Shown: positions 33,761-46,207 of the stretch, piece after piece
How positions within the stretch are numbered: the stretch's first letter is position 1
Layout: each line of letters opens with the position of its first letter
NCBI GenBank assembly: GCA_018343915.1
Contig: JABRWF010000003.1
Coordinates: forward strand, 5,394,001-5,458,000
Origin: Agroathelia rolfsii
Taxonomy: Eukaryota > Basidiomycota > Agaricomycetes > Amylocorticiales > Amylocorticiaceae
DNA length: 64,000 nt
Direction: 5' to 3'
Translations under genes and position numbers: made by a program
The notes under the pieces: generated by a model
The model's input: the letters and a program-made list of their open reading frames with translations, nothing else
The model's database searches: none
What the model was told of the DNA's origin: nothing

Positions 33761-35313
33761 TCACCAGCCTTTCCAGGGAACCCATACATCAACTACTGTC
33801 CTACCCTGATCCATACCAGCATCAGTGATATAATAGCATAGATGTGCTGCGGCGATGAGACAGGCGTGCTGTCCGATTATCTCTACCCTGTCACCGATGC
33901 TCAGCTTTGCACCATCATCGGCGGCGTCTGTTTGCCCTAGGATACCATGTTCTTGAGATATTCTCATAAGGCACCAAGGTTTTCCGATAACATCTCCAAA
34001 TCCGCTCTTTGGTCCCGTGTCTTTGCTCAGAGCAATCGCCCCAGCATCGCATAGCATTTCATCAGTTCCGTCAGGGCCCCGACCCGGATAAGAGGAAATC
34101 ACTGTGCTGATAATCTTTTGGGATATATCTGCGGTATTTATTAGGCCAGTATGCTCTTGTTGAAGATCAAGCATTGGGTAATTGCCTGAAAAAATATCGG
34201 CCACTGATATATGTAGTAAGCAGGTGTCATCTTACCAGCATGAAGCTCGAGGGTCCCATGGAGTTTGGAAATCAACTCTTTCCGCTTCTCCGGAGATACG
34301 GCGTGAGCAGTTGGAGTAGATCCTACCGATAATACAAAGGGTTCTTGATGGTGAGCCTCCGCGGAAGGATTGCCCTTCAAGATGTCGAGTGCAACGAGTG
34401 CTGCCCTGTCGACGGTATCAATTTCGCCCGAAAGAAATATGCTGGCCTCGGACGAGTTTGTCGAAGCATATGAGTTGCCAGCATGGGAGTAAAATCCATA
34501 AAGTGCTACGTTAGACGAGGTTATGATATCGTTCACAAGAGAACAGAACGCGGGATCATCAATGCGCAAGCCAGCACGACTGGTACGGTTATCCTTGAGG
34601 TAAATATCTCCGAAAATACATGATAGATCATGAGTTCTTACCCGTAGCCGGCATCAACCTTGATAAAGACTGACCAAGGGCCAACATTATCATCATGGGC
34701 GGTGGACTGCAATGCCAGGACTTGCGTTGGATGATCTACTAGCAGCCGGACAACACCGCCATGCTTTGCGAGTTCCTTGCGCAAATGAACCAGATCTTGG
34801 ATCTTGTTGACACCAACCGGAAGGCCATAAAGTATCTATTGTCAGTAGGGATAAGGTTTGAGCCCTTTTGAACATTTGGGTTAGAATGTAGAACATACGT
34901 CTTTCACGACGCCTTCGGCAACGAGGCCGCTCTCGACGATCCTCCATGCCTCCATCATGGTCGACACAACCACAGCATGGGTCTTCCTAGAGCCGGATTC
35001 CAGTTGCAATCTCACACCATCGCCTGTCTTTATTTTTATTTTGTCAACGTTCGCCGTACCTATGTTATTATTGAGCATAACTGTAACGAACCTTGTGGCT
35101 CTTGATGTGTGCGCGGAAATCCATGCCGCAATCTTGGGCTCGGTTCTGCATCTCTGCACAATTTTTTGCAAAAATGGATCGATCGATGATCATGCATGGC
35201 GTTTGTAAATCATCGAGTGATTTTCCAACGAAAGCTTCACATAAAAGCTCCTTGGACGGTAGCGGAAAGAGATCATAGGTGGTTCTTGTCTGGAGGTAGT
35301 TACTGTAAGCCAT
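33761..35313 (-). CDS. D-serine dehydratase-like / D-threonine aldolase-like PLP enzyme
   Basis: The family (alanine-racemase N-terminal barrel plus a small C-terminal domain) uses PLP, and in the DSD1 branch zinc, to dehydrate D-serine to pyruvate and ammonia. The start is MAYSNYLQTRTTYDLFPLP at 35313. Next come LQTPCMIIDRSIFAKNC and the PLP lysine in RAHIKSHK (Lys71). Later exons give KIKIKTGDGVRLQ-type text, HAVVVSTMMEAWRI, and VALYGFYSHAGNSY. SVGSTPTAHAV follows, and the zinc-site region EHGILG...EIIGQHACLIAAAHLC. The family ending VVDVWVPWKGW precedes the stop. There are five or six exons. It is divergent from the hydrolase gene with only 130 bp between. The exact substrate (D-Ser versus D-Thr) cannot be settled by sight, though the HxC-type zinc region favours D-serine dehydratase. 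Confidence 0.88.
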
Positions 35314-35443
35314 TGCATGAGATTAGTAGTGATTCGAATGCGATAGAGATCCCGGAATATCTCCTCTCTCTATATAACCATCTATTGCTACTAATCCAAA
35401 AACGCTCATTGGCTTGAAGACCAACAGACTGACTCAGACAGCC
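35314..35443. promoter_or_regulatory. 130-bp bidirectional promoter
   Basis: The start codons of the D-serine dehydratase-like gene (minus) and the alpha/beta hydrolase (plus) are only 130 bp apart. CTATATAACC at about 35369-35378 is a TATA-like element for the plus-strand gene, about 70 bp before its ATG. Co-expression of the pair is plausible but not shown. Confidence 0.55.
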
Positions 35444-36720
35444 ATGGCCCTCCATCCATCTATCTTGCCCCGTCTTGATCCTGAATACATTGTGTTTCAT
35501 AATGAAAAGTTAATCAACGTTCCTCCGACACATCTCTTGCCGTGGGATCCATCGATTCGTAATGGTCCGCCCATACCAGGCGCTTCTGAACCAAGGGAGG
35601 TGGCATCCATTCAGGACTATTCGCTGTCCTATCGTAAGCTTCGTGTATATACGCCAAAAGGTAGTGCTCCCCCTTCAGGCTGGCCTGCCTTGCTCTATTA
35701 CCACGGAGGTAGTATCTAATCAGATGTTTATCTATGTGGATAACAAGCTAAGCGTAGTTCTTGCATAATTAGGAGGCTGGACACTGGGAAATATAAATAC
35801 CGAGACTACTTTTGCAACTTTCTTGGCGGAGCGTATGCATGCATGGCGTCGTTTGTACCCCTGATCGCTCACAAATCAGCTTGATAGAAACCAAATGTGT
35901 TGTCTTGTCGGTTGATTACCGGCTTGCGCCAGAGAATCCTTACCCTGCCGCTGTTGATGATGCTCTCGAGGCACTCCATTGGCTTACCAATAATGGTTGG
36001 CAGACCCTGAATATTGATGTTGGAAGGATCGCTGTTGGAGGCTCATCGAGGTAACTTTAATCAAGACTGAATGTTGTTTTTATCAACTAAATTTTGTAGT
36101 GGCGGAAATCTCGCTGCTATCGTTGCACTGAAGGCTGCTGAACTTGTTCCGCCGATTCCTCTTGTTTTCCAACTTCTTATAGTGCCTGTTACGGATAACA
36201 CCGCTACGGCTTCTGGTCCATATGCGTCATGGTCGGAGAACGAGCACACACCTTGGCTGTCACCTGCCCGTATGCTCTGGTTCAGAGACAACTATCTTCC
36301 AGAAGGCATAGATCGCACTCAATGGGATAACTCGCCAATATTTGCTCCAAAAGGCCTATTGAAAAACGTTCCGGCTGCGTGGGTCGCTCTGTGCGAATTA
36401 GATATACTAAGAGATGAAGGTATCGCCTATGGTAATAAGCTGAAAGAAGCAGGTGTCCCAGTGGAAATGAAGATTTATCCACATGCTCCCCACCCAATCA
36501 TGGCTATGGATGGTGCGTTTGGGACAGTCTTATTTTATATGACCATAGTATAGTATACTCATTCATACTTGCTTGCTCAACACTCTTAGGGTACGATTTC
36601 ATTCGCATTTGAGAACTTAGTTTAACGCTGATTATATATGATAGAGCACTCTCGATTGGAAGGCAGCTTGTCAATGACGCCGCGGTTGCTCTAGCCAAGG
36701 GATTTGAACATAGGCAGTAA
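35444..36720 (+). CDS. Alpha/beta hydrolase, HSL/arylacetamide-deacetylase type
   Basis: Five exons, 35444-35708, 35773-35832, 35888-36050, 36100-36512 and 36647-36720, give 324 residues in phase. The oxyanion-hole motif HGGGW is formed across the first junction (LLYYHG-GGWTLGN). VDYRLAPENPYPAAVDD follows. The nucleophile motif GGSSSGGN is formed across the third junction. The acid lies in CELDILRDEG and the His in PHAPHPIMAMDG. The last 24 residues (ALSIGRQLVNDAAVALAKGF) close the fold. This is a cytosolic esterase or lipase-like enzyme, since no signal peptide is present. The substrate is unknown. Confidence 0.88.
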
Positions 36721-36846
36721 AGAAGATCACAATTGATTATGTCGCGTTGTGCCTTGCAGAGGTTTTTAAAAAAAAGTCAGCCTCGTTATAAACAATACGA
36801 TTTAAAATAAAGAACTAGATATAGCCGCTTCACAAAGACATTGCGT

Positions 36847-38292
36847 TCATAAGGTAAGTATTTCATGTCCGACTTCTGTGATGAGTATTGTGTGTTCTGC
36901 CTGAGCACTTCGGCTGCCATCCTGTTAGTGTGATGTCCCTGTGAGTAAAGAAGTTTTTAAAATGTTAAATGCTTCGAACCATTGTAGAGGCGGTCCAGCC
37001 ATCCGGCCAGATCCATGAATGAGGCTTAAAACCAAACATAAGGCAAGGCTGAGAAGATATACTTTATGAGTAAAACCTATCACACATTAACCATAAGTAA
37101 AATAATCACTTCGATCGTGAAAGTATGCCCAGGCATCATGATGCCCGGCTCGTCATTTGCTAAGGAAATAAGCGCATTAGAAATAAGGTTGCATAATATA
37201 CATGTAAAACTTGGATTCTACGGGTATGCCATATCCAAGGCGAACGATGAAAGGCCCGTCCAATACCATGGCCCATAAACTCGTGAGACACCGAGAAGCC
37301 AGCCGTTGATGCAATTTTGAAGATAATCTTTCCCAATTCGCGGAAATGTACCCCAGGTCGGCAGGCTGCTATGGCAGCTGCCAAGGATTCTTCAGTTGCT
37401 GTTATGAGACGTATAGCATGCTCATCCTGTAGCCAAGTATCAGCGCATTTCAAATAGCACGTGGCACAATTTCCTTACATCAGATCCGCCACCAACCAGA
37501 AATGTCCTTGAAGTGTCACCATGGAAGCCATTGAGATAAACTAAATAGTATAACTGAATAAGAGAATTGCACAGTCAGAGAAACACAAACCCGTAATGTC
37601 TACGTTTATAATATCTCCAGCAACTAGCTTTCGGCTTGCTTTCATGTAAGCATAGACAGTAAATAGTTAAGGCATGTATACAGGACTTACTCATCAGGAA
37701 TTCCGTGGCAGATGATATTATTGACGCTTGTACAGCATGATTTGGGGAAGCCTCGATAGAGCAACGGGGATGGATAAGCACCACGTTCAATTATAAATTC
37801 ATGCAGTTTCGCATCTAATTCATTTGTACTCAATCCTGGCTAAAACAATTAATTTTACGTCGATGGTTGAAAATATTATCATTATACCTGTATGATCTGG
37901 CCGGCAAAATTTCTGACTTGCGCAGCAAGTTTTCCTGCTTGTCTGATTCCTTGCTCATCGGCAGAGCCTAGCTGAATACGACCGCTGCCTTCGTGAACTT
38001 CATTGTCATCTATGCTGAGTTTCGCTGAATCCAGCCTGGGGTGACTTCCTGTCTCAACGTACGGGGGCCGATTTATATGCTGTGGAACGATGCGACGCTG
38101 GATGTGCTCGACACCGAATACATATGGCTCTGGGGGTAGAATAACTTCGTATTCAACACCCGGATCTGCACACGCTACGGAGTCCTCCATTTCAACATAT
38201 GTGCTCAAAGACCTGCAATAGAATCTAGAGCCTCTCGAGACGAATGTACGAGAGTGTGTGATTTCTCTACAAATGTAGCTGATAATCGACAT
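36847..38292 (-). CDS. Methionine aminopeptidase type 1, mitochondrial form
   Basis: The enzyme removes initiator methionine. The N-terminus ([20 protein letters not shown]) is basic and lacks acids, like a mitochondrial presequence. The catalytic body follows in about seven exons: [36 protein letters not shown], the first metal Asp in INVDIT, and the second in [18 protein letters not shown] carries a metal His, TFTIE-P the metal Glu (junction near 37100), and [17 protein letters not shown] the last Glu. The stop is at 36847-36849. The exon coding the C-terminal block is in a different frame from its neighbour and is reached through the acceptor just before [11 protein letters not shown]. All five metal ligands are present, so it should be active. 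Confidence 0.9.
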
Positions 38293-38998
38293 CCGTTAGT
38301 AACAACCTATGCCAATTATCAATTGTGATATCAAATAAATGCTCCCAAATTTACCGTGCACCAACCGAACTGGAGGCAGTATGATGAATAGTAGGTATAC
38401 TGGTAACAATAATCGTAAGTTGTATCAAGCCCTAAGCTTGAATCAATGGCAGATTATGCCGTTTCGATAGGTGCTTGTTGAGTCTTAGGATATTGCTGCA
38501 AAGCAAGGAGCAGTAAAGCTTACACTGGCATTTCAAGTGACCATGGTGGAGGCCGCGCCGTAGCGCCTGACTGGCGCCTTAAATCACGTGATACTCACGC
38601 GTCGGCGTGGACATTATTGTGACGGCGCGTCACTTACAGTCACGTGCGGTCCAACGATTGCCGGTCTCATCGATCGAGCGGTATTTTGTTTTATCTTTTC
38701 TTTCGCGTTTGTCGGGCTCTGGGCAGTCCCTGGTGGAATGGATCGGAAGGAGATAGAAATCACTCGGAAGACGTATGTAAGGCAGCCGATTTGTGTGTAG
38801 ATACAGCAGCTCATTCGATTCTACTTTGTGTCTGTCATTTCTCGTTTGATCTCGTGACCAGGCGTCACAGTTATCTTTGTCTCAAATAGTACTCTATTGG
38901 GGGCATAGTGTTAGCTCATCTACCACTAGCCAGTGCCAGAAGCTCATCCTAATCAATCCTTTCTATCTACAACATACTGCGCCTTTTTATTCATCTTC
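38293..38998. promoter_or_regulatory. Divergent promoter MAP1 / SMC5 with CACGTG and ACGCGT motifs
   Basis: The 706-bp interval has no gene. It holds CACGTG at 38585-38590, ACGCGT at 38597-38602, GGCGCGTCAC at about 38624-38633 and CACGTG at about 38641-38646, all within about 65 bp. ACGCGT is the MluI cell-cycle box that drives G1/S genes in yeasts, which would suit SMC5. CACGTG is the E-box bound by bHLH factors. Function here is inferred from motif identity. Confidence 0.55.
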
Positions 38999-41900
38999 AT
39001 GGCACAGACCGATGCTGCCAGGGTGAAACTTGAAAAAACGCAGCCCGAGTCACATACACCGATAAAGCAAGAATTACGGCAATCGCGACACAAAGACGTT
39101 GGGAACACCGAAATATCCAATGAAATGGATCGGTCTGAAAGTCAGCTACCAGACGGACGCGAAGAAGATAATGGCCGTGGTCGCAAGCGCGTTCGAGCAA
39201 ACACCAATGGAGCAGCATATGCTGTGCACGGCAAGGGGCGACCAGAAACAATTCCCAGAGTTCGTGATGAGGATGGGTAAGTGTTTGATCTACAATAATG
39301 AATTAAGAAAAAAAGGCTACTTATCATTTTGTAGCTACCTTCCAGGCGCTATTCTTCGTATCCAGCTGCGAAATTTTGTAACCTATGAGAATGTCGAATT
39401 TCGATGTGGGCCTTACCTGAACATGATTCTTGGTCCAAATGGAACCGGAAAGAGTACAATTGCGTGTGCTATTTGCTTGGGCCTGAATGGACACCCAAAA
39501 GTATGTTACCTAATGATCTTGCCCAAATGCCTGACTTATTGATCACATTGAAAAGCTGCTTGGCCGAGCGGACTCGCTGAATGCTTTCGTTAGAGCGGGT
39601 GCTCGTGACGGACATATAGAAATAGAGTTGAAAGGACTCAAGGGGGACAGAAACATTGTCATACGACGGACTCTGAATTCAACATCGAGGTCATCAACTT
39701 ATATCCTGAACGGCCGGTCGGTTCCTGCTAGTGCTATCGACGAGAAGATGCGACAACTAGGTATTCAAATGGACAATCTTTGGTACATCGTTCTGAGGTA
39801 TTCGTCTTCATTTGCTAAAGGCTCCATTTTAGCTCTTTCCTGCCTCAAGACAAGGTCTCCGAATTTGCTCAAATGAGTCCGCAGCAGCTTCTTAAAGAAA
39901 CTCAACGAGCAGCAGGAGACTCTTCTCTCACGGACTGGCATAAGACATTGATTACGTCGGGAAAAGACTTTTTTGAGCTGAGGACGGTCCGTATGTTATT
40001 CACATCTGCCTGATTACAAAAAATACTCATGTCTTTCTTAGAAAATCACGGACGATGAATCACGTTTAACGACCCTGAGACAGAGAAACGGGGCTCTGGA
40101 ACGTGATGTCCATGCCTACAATCAGCGAAAAGCTATCGAGACTGAAGTATACATGTTTGTTCCCTTGACGGCGATAGTACTCAGACATGCCCTTTTAGAT
40201 TTCTCTACTTGAGGTGTTACTCGCGGTCCAAGAGTATCGTGAATCACTTGAAAGATACAAGGTCTTGAAAGGACAGCAGCGAGAATTGTTCAAACTGCAA
40301 GAGACTCTACAGAAGAAGAATGAACCTGCTCGCAAGTTTCTCCGGTAGGCTCGCATCTTTATAGATTCGATCCAATGCTCATATTGGTGTTTAGCTCACT
40401 TGAGCGTAAGGAGAAGGAGCTTGATGCAATTCACATTGAAAAAAAGAAAATTGCAGTGAACAAAACTAGACAGATTCATTCGAAGAAAACTGATGCGGAA
40501 AAAATGGTGTGACCAGTAGTCCTTACTATGCTGACATGCTGATTATTTAGTACCGATTTTTAGGACGAAGATGCAGAGAAAGTATCTACCAACTTAAACA
40601 ATCTGCGGAAGAATGAGAAGAATCGTGTCAGAAAGATGAAGGAGCTGGAGGCTGATGTCATCAAATATCGCCGCGAGCTTGAGAAAACGCCGGCTCCACT
40701 AATTGATTCCAACGTTGAGGAAGAGCAGGTAAACCTCCTTATATTGAATCACCTTTCAGCTTTATCAATACTTCTGAAAATAGAGCGCAATAAAGCAGGA
40801 GCGTCGACAGCTGGAAAATGAACAAGAAGAGCTTCAAGCCCGGCAACGTAAGAATGTCGAGGATATCTCAAACGCGGAAGCAATTATCAGGCAAAATGCC
40901 GATAAGTGTGTGACAATTTGACCTCTTTCATCAAATGCTCTGATGATTCTCCTACAGTCTTAAAGAATTGGACGATGTTCATGTTCAGAAGTTACAAAAC
41001 TTCGCCCGTTGGAACAAAGATCATGCTGATGCTGTCATGTGGTTGCGTGCCAACAAGGATCGTTTTGAGGCGGAAGTATTCGAACCCCCGGCTCTTAGCG
41101 TTACTGTTACAGATCCACGCTATGCCAATGCAATAGAGTCCTGCTTCAGCTCTAATCAATTACAGGTCTGAGTTCATTTATGACTGTCTAAAAGCTTTAT
41201 TTTCATACTACGATTTCAGACATTCGTCGTCCAGACACCAAACGACAGAAAGTTGTTGAATCATGTGTTTAACGATACACCAGAGGCTTTGGGTCGCAAG
41301 ATACGCATCAATAATTGGTATCGGGCACCTGTCGACATTGGACAACCACCTTTCTCTCCTGAAGAGGCAAGTGCAAGATATTCTCAATTAGAGCAATGCC
41401 CCTCATATGTTCCAGATGCGGGAGTTGGGTTTTGATGGCTATGCCTTAGATTTCATACAATGCCCAGAAGGTCTAAAATACTTCCTTCAACTTGAACTGC
41501 AGTTGCACCGTACGGTATGAAAAAATCCACGACCTGATTGGTAAATTCGGCGTATATTAATGAGGGATCTATTTAGGCTATCGCGTCAAGTAATCGCATC
41601 GATGTTGACCGAGCTATGCGAATCATAAGCAACACAGGGGGAGGAAACTTCATTGCTGGTACTACTATGAACGTCGTTCGACGTTCTGCATACGGACGTA
41701 AGGCTGCACATAACGCTACCCGTGAGATTCGCGAGGCCCGCAATTTGGGAAGCACACAGGGTAACTCATTGATAGGGGTCAAACAATCAACACACACTCA
41801 TCTCTATTTTAGTCAACCAAGAAGAAAAGCAGCAATACCTGCACACCATCGAGCAAGCGCGTGGAAATATTTATAACCTGGAGGGAGAGAAACAAGAGAT

Positions 41901-43768
41901 GAAAAGGGACCAGGATAGAATCAAAGCCAAATTCCAAGAGTTGACAAGACGTAACGTAAAAAAAAACTCTATCCTCAAGCGTGTTCATTATGGCGAGTGA
42001 TTTGACTGGGGTCGCTAGGATTCTCTGCAGAAACAAAGAAAGGCCGTTCAAGAGGTCGCGGCAAAACTGAAAAGGCTCGAATTGGTTATAAGTGAGTAAT
42101 CAAGTTACGGCTCTGAGCTCCATCAATCAACTAAATGAATGTTGTAGCTAACACTGAGAAGAAGTTGGAAGACCTCCGAAACGCGCAACCTATCCAAACC
42201 CAGGAGGTGCAGCTAAAAAAACAGCTCTTGAGAATCAACAAAGATAGAGTTCGCCTCATGAGGGACATCAAAGTTGATCAACTGTATTTCTGTCCGGATT
42301 TGAACACACGGCTAATTGAAGGATACAGGCTTTGTACCAGGGCGTTCATAGTGCTCAGATTCAGAATACTCTCTCGGAGCTTCAGGTTATGCAAGTGACA
42401 GCCAACAAGAATGAGCTTAAACGTATATGCGAGTTACAAGATCGTAAATATCAAGAAGCCGCCGCCGAATTCTCTCGTGGTAAGCCCTCGTTAAGATAAG
42501 AATTTAGTGCATCGATCATTTGTAACACTTGGATTACAGTGGACAAGCAGTACAGAGATGCCAAGACCCAATCAAAAGAAAAATTGGACCACAGCCGAGA
42601 TGTCTTGGATAACTGTGATCCTGAAATCAGGGAGAAGTACGATGAACTTGACAAGGCCCGAGTCGAATGGGAGCAAGCAGCTGGCGAGTATGACGATCCT
42701 CCCCCGCAAATCGAATTCAGGAATGCAGAACAGCTGCGTATCGATTTGGACGCGAAGCATCAAGAACTAGAAATGCATATGCAAACAAATCCTGGCGTTG
42801 TCGAACAATTCAAGAGGCGGGAGAAAGAGGTTTTTCCGTTCATTCAAGAAGAAAACTTCAGTTGACCAACAGCCTTAGATTGAAGAACTTGATCGAGCAA
42901 TCGTGGAAAAGAAGGCTAGAGCCGAGAGTCTTGAGAAATCCATAAAAAATGCTCGAGTAAGACTAAGACTTGTATCTTCTCTGTCAATAACTTATGCAAA
43001 TGTTCATTGTAGGACAAATGGCAACCAGCTTTGCAAGAACTCGTTAAAAGCATTGGCCATAAATTCTCTAATGCGTTCGAAAGTATGTATATCTGCTCAT
43101 TCTCTCATTAAGCGAAACCTCTGATTATGATTTTAGGGTTAGGTTGTGCCGGTGAAGTACGCGTTAGTGAACATGATGACTATGATAAATGGGCTATCGA
43201 TATCTTGGTCAAGTTCCGTGACACTGAAAAACTTCAATTACTGACTGGTCAACGGCAATCCGGTGGAGTAAGCCTATGTTCATTTGCGAACTGAACGCTT
43301 GGAAATTTAGTGAACCGTAATCCATTATAGGAGCGGTCGCTTACCACTATTCTATATCTCATGAGCCTGACGGAACAGTCACGGGCGCCATTTTCTTTGG
43401 TCGATGAAATCAATCAGGTAACTCTTGGTGAGGCACTTTTATATATTGTTGTTCTAACTTCATCCTAGGGAATGGATGCCCGAGCGGAGCGCGCTGTGCA
43501 TAACAGTATGGTCAATGTTACTTGCCAAGAAGACAGGTATTGCACACGTTTTAGAAGTTCGTCATTCAACTCACAAGCTGCTCTCAGCTCGCAATACTTT
43601 TTGATTACTCCGAAATTACTCACCAATCTTGAATACCACGAACGCATGAGGGTTCTTTGCGTTAACAACGGCGAATGGCTGCCCGACGATCCCAGTTCTG
43701 CAGGTAATCTGGGGGGGCTTATTGATAACTTCATTAATCACCGTGATCGAGCACGCAGCGCCAACTGA
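38999..43768 (+). CDS. SMC5: SMC5, structural maintenance of chromosomes protein 5
   Basis: SMC5 pairs with SMC6 in the complex that handles recombination intermediates and replication stress. The start [15 protein letters not shown] is at 38999. Residues before the ATPase are charged and disordered with a basic KKRVRA-like patch. The head begins [20 protein letters not shown], with Walker [10 protein letters not shown] at about 39437. [15 protein letters not shown] and [15 protein letters not shown] (an SMC5 signature) follow. Long coiled coils surround a hinge at about 40990-41500. The C-terminal head carries the ABC signature SGGERS, split by an intron near 43270-43330, and Walker [14 protein letters not shown]. 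It ends at RARSAN. It has about 20 introns. The conserved motifs are intact, so the gene looks functional. Confidence 0.95.
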
Positions 43769-44164
43769 CATGACCTCTATAACTTTCCTTGCTCTCTTTC
43801 TTGGGCGTTGTCTAAACAAACTCATTCACTAATAATGTTGACCGCACACTACTGGTATAGTACAACCAACAACGTTTGATAATTTTAATTGAGACAAATG
43901 TGGGTTTGAAAGAGGGTAATTGTCCAATGTATTGTTTACACGCCTTGGGTTTTGGTTCTCACATCGGCTTCGGCTTGATACAGTGAACCGTATAGCCGTA
44001 TCTTGCTTGCGTATGTCATACCACGTGCACTAAGCCAATCGTGGATATATAATGACCCAACCAATCAAGCTGTCATCGTGTTATCTATCGGCAGCTGTCC
44101 TAAGCTGCTTATCCTGTTTGTTTCTGCCGACATCTGTCGTTGAATAGCTTGAATCTTTGTTATC
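43769..44164. promoter_or_regulatory. Intergenic region upstream of cyanase
   Basis: No gene is seen. CACGTGCA lies at about 44023-44030, and CCAAT-type text at about 44035 (AGCCAATC) and 44060 (AACCAATC). These sit 100-150 bp before the cyanase ATG and may form its promoter. Confidence 0.5.
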
Positions 44165-45045
44165 ATGACTGAACAAATTGTAAGTTGCTCAAGCTGGAGT
44201 CGTATTGGGATTCTGAAGTGCAGCCATATGCATGTTATCAGAATCGGATCGTTTCTGGCAGTATTGCTCCCTACAATGCCTTACCTCCGATATGTACTGC
44301 GCTTTTTGAAGCAAAAGCTAGGAAAGGTTCATCAGATATCCATGATCTTTGGCAACAACCTATTTATTCTTGGATTGTATTAGGTCTTACTTTTGCCGAA
44401 ATTGCGAGTGCCATCGGGCATGATGAAGTATGGACGGCAGCAGCCTTTTATGGCCAAGTGAGATGCTTCTTCAAGAGGCAATATCGTGCTAGCACTGAAT
44501 ATGTCTCCACAGGCAAAATTCACACCAGATGCCTTGGAAAAACTGACTACAGTCCTCGATATACAGAACATTGACTCCGAAATAGGAGCCCATTGGTGGC
44601 CTAGTCGTGGCTTAGGGTCAACTCCTCCCACAGATCCGGTTATTTACCGATTATACGAGGTAGGCAGTCGAGACTACCTATGGTTTAGGTATTTGTTTTG
44701 ACAATATCATCACCAGGGCGTTCTTGTATACGGAAATGCAATCAAGGTTTGTTCAAGGACTTGTTGTACAAGACAAGAGCTGACTATTTTCCAAGGCGGT
44801 TCTTCATGAAAAGGTGGGTATTGAGTTATATGGACGGACCAGTAGAGCCTGACTTCATGTTCAAGTTCGGTGACGGGATTATGTCCATGATCGATTGCAG
44901 AGTAACGCTAGATAAGAAGGAAGACCCTAAGGGCGATCGTGCAGTCCTGACATTTGAGTGCGTCGTTCATCTAAAGAAAAAGAAAAAGAAAAGGCCATCT
45001 GACTGTTAAATTAGTGGAAAGTTTTTACCTTACGCCAATTGGTGA
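44165..45045 (+). CDS. CYN1: Cyanate hydratase (cyanase)
   Basis: Cyanase converts cyanate and bicarbonate to ammonia and CO2. Eight exons (44165-44179, 44242-44326, 44384-44457, 44513-44659, 44717-44746, 44796-44813, 44866-44957, 45015-45045) sum to 163 codons, the family's usual length. The helical N-terminal domain reads LPPICTALFEAKARKG and IGHDEVWTAAAFYGQAKF. HWWPSRGLGS precedes the catalytic Arg and Glu in PVIYRLYE. The catalytic Ser lies in GIMSMIDC, and the C-terminus is GKFLPYANW. Exon 6 is only 18 nt and codes AVLHEK, and exon 5 is 30 nt. All catalytic residues are present. The segment after MTEQI (NRIVSGSIAPYNA) is the least certain splice choice. Confidence 0.95.
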
Positions 45046-45217
45046 ATATGAACTTAAACATATCTCGCATTGCATAACTTGAAGTCGCGCAAATCAAATC
45101 GGTATTTAAAGTGTATCATAGCCTAACAATTACAACCGTTTCTTCCTATGGTATATCCCTTTTTACTTCCATATCTCGTGCATGAGTGTTGCGGGTTCCG
45201 AGTGTTGACTCTAGCCA
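45046..45217. other. Short convergent 3' interval
   Basis: This 172-bp gap lies between the cyanase stop and the stop of the minus-strand gene. No feature is recognised. Confidence 0.5.
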
Positions 45218-46207
45218 TTAGGCTAACGGTTTAAATGCCGATGCGCTAGTATGTCCACTATTTACACCCTGATGTTCACTTGATAACAGTGAATGTTTGA
45301 CATGTTCTTGCAGTAATATACCTTATATTTCATAAGATCAGTACCATGTTTTCAATATAAGTTTGTTCGACATAGTTGGTTTACCTATAGCTACCAGAGC
45401 AGAACCATCGAATGCCCTAAGTGCGTTTCGTGAAGATGAGTCTATTAGTGTTTTATCTGTGAGGCTGTTTGCGATTGCAGCTCTAGGACTAGTCTTGTTT
45501 TGACCCCGTCTTCGTTTTATTCCGTTCTGATTAATAGTGGAGCCAAATGGTTCATACTGGCTCAAGGAACCATCGACATCGTTGTCAGATATAGGTTGTC
45601 CAAGATTCCTTTTATGATGCTTGTTTGAAATGTCCAGTATTCCTAGCTTACGATAGTAATCGATGGTATAATAGTGGATTGATTTGAGTAGATCCTGTCA
45701 CTTGAGTCAGAGAAGGTGATCAGGCGTAATTGAATCCAAAAACCATACAGATGAAGGGCTAGACGAGTCAGGCCCGGAAGATATCACCCGTGGACGGGAA
45801 AGAGAGAGATCTGGAGCGACAGCACGTTCAAAGGACACTCTTTCGTGTAACCTATATGTAGACACTGACGCCGGCCTTCTGGCGTCCTTTCCTTTTGCTG
45901 GGTTGTCCTTCGTATCAATGCCATTGGAATTGATGTCAAAATCTTGTAATTTTCGTTTTCGTTTTGTGGAAAGACGTCGTGTTACAGAAACTGGTCCTGT
46001 AGCACTTCTTGTAATCAAATTTCCTTGCCTGTCCTTTAAAGTAGGGTAGTGATGGCAGAGGTCATGGTCATATTGCCGCACGCGAGATCCGTCAGAGTGA
46101 AGCTGGAGACTTGATAAATCATAAACCGTGGCTAAGCGCCGGGGCACAGTTGCAGACATCTGTGAAGAGGGATTGGACATTACAAAACAAGAGAATGGGT
46201 GTGTCAT
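45218..46207 (-). CDS. Putative Rrn9-like RNA polymerase I factor
   Basis: Three exons, 46207-45749, 45694-45385 and 45306-45218, give 285 codons in phase. The first intron begins GTATGG inside an open frame and ends TGACAG, removing two stops. The N-terminal part is basic with RRLSTKRKRKLQDF. The ordered block is DLLKSIHYYTIDYYRKLGIL, later NALRAFDGSALVAI. These resemble the two short blocks (a YYxxx helix and a DGSAL(L)A(L/M)G segment) of fungal Rrn9, a subunit of the UAF that recruits RNA polymerase I to rDNA. The match is by eye and weak, so treat the name as a suggestion. A start at 46180 (MSNPSSQ) is also possible. Confidence 0.5.
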
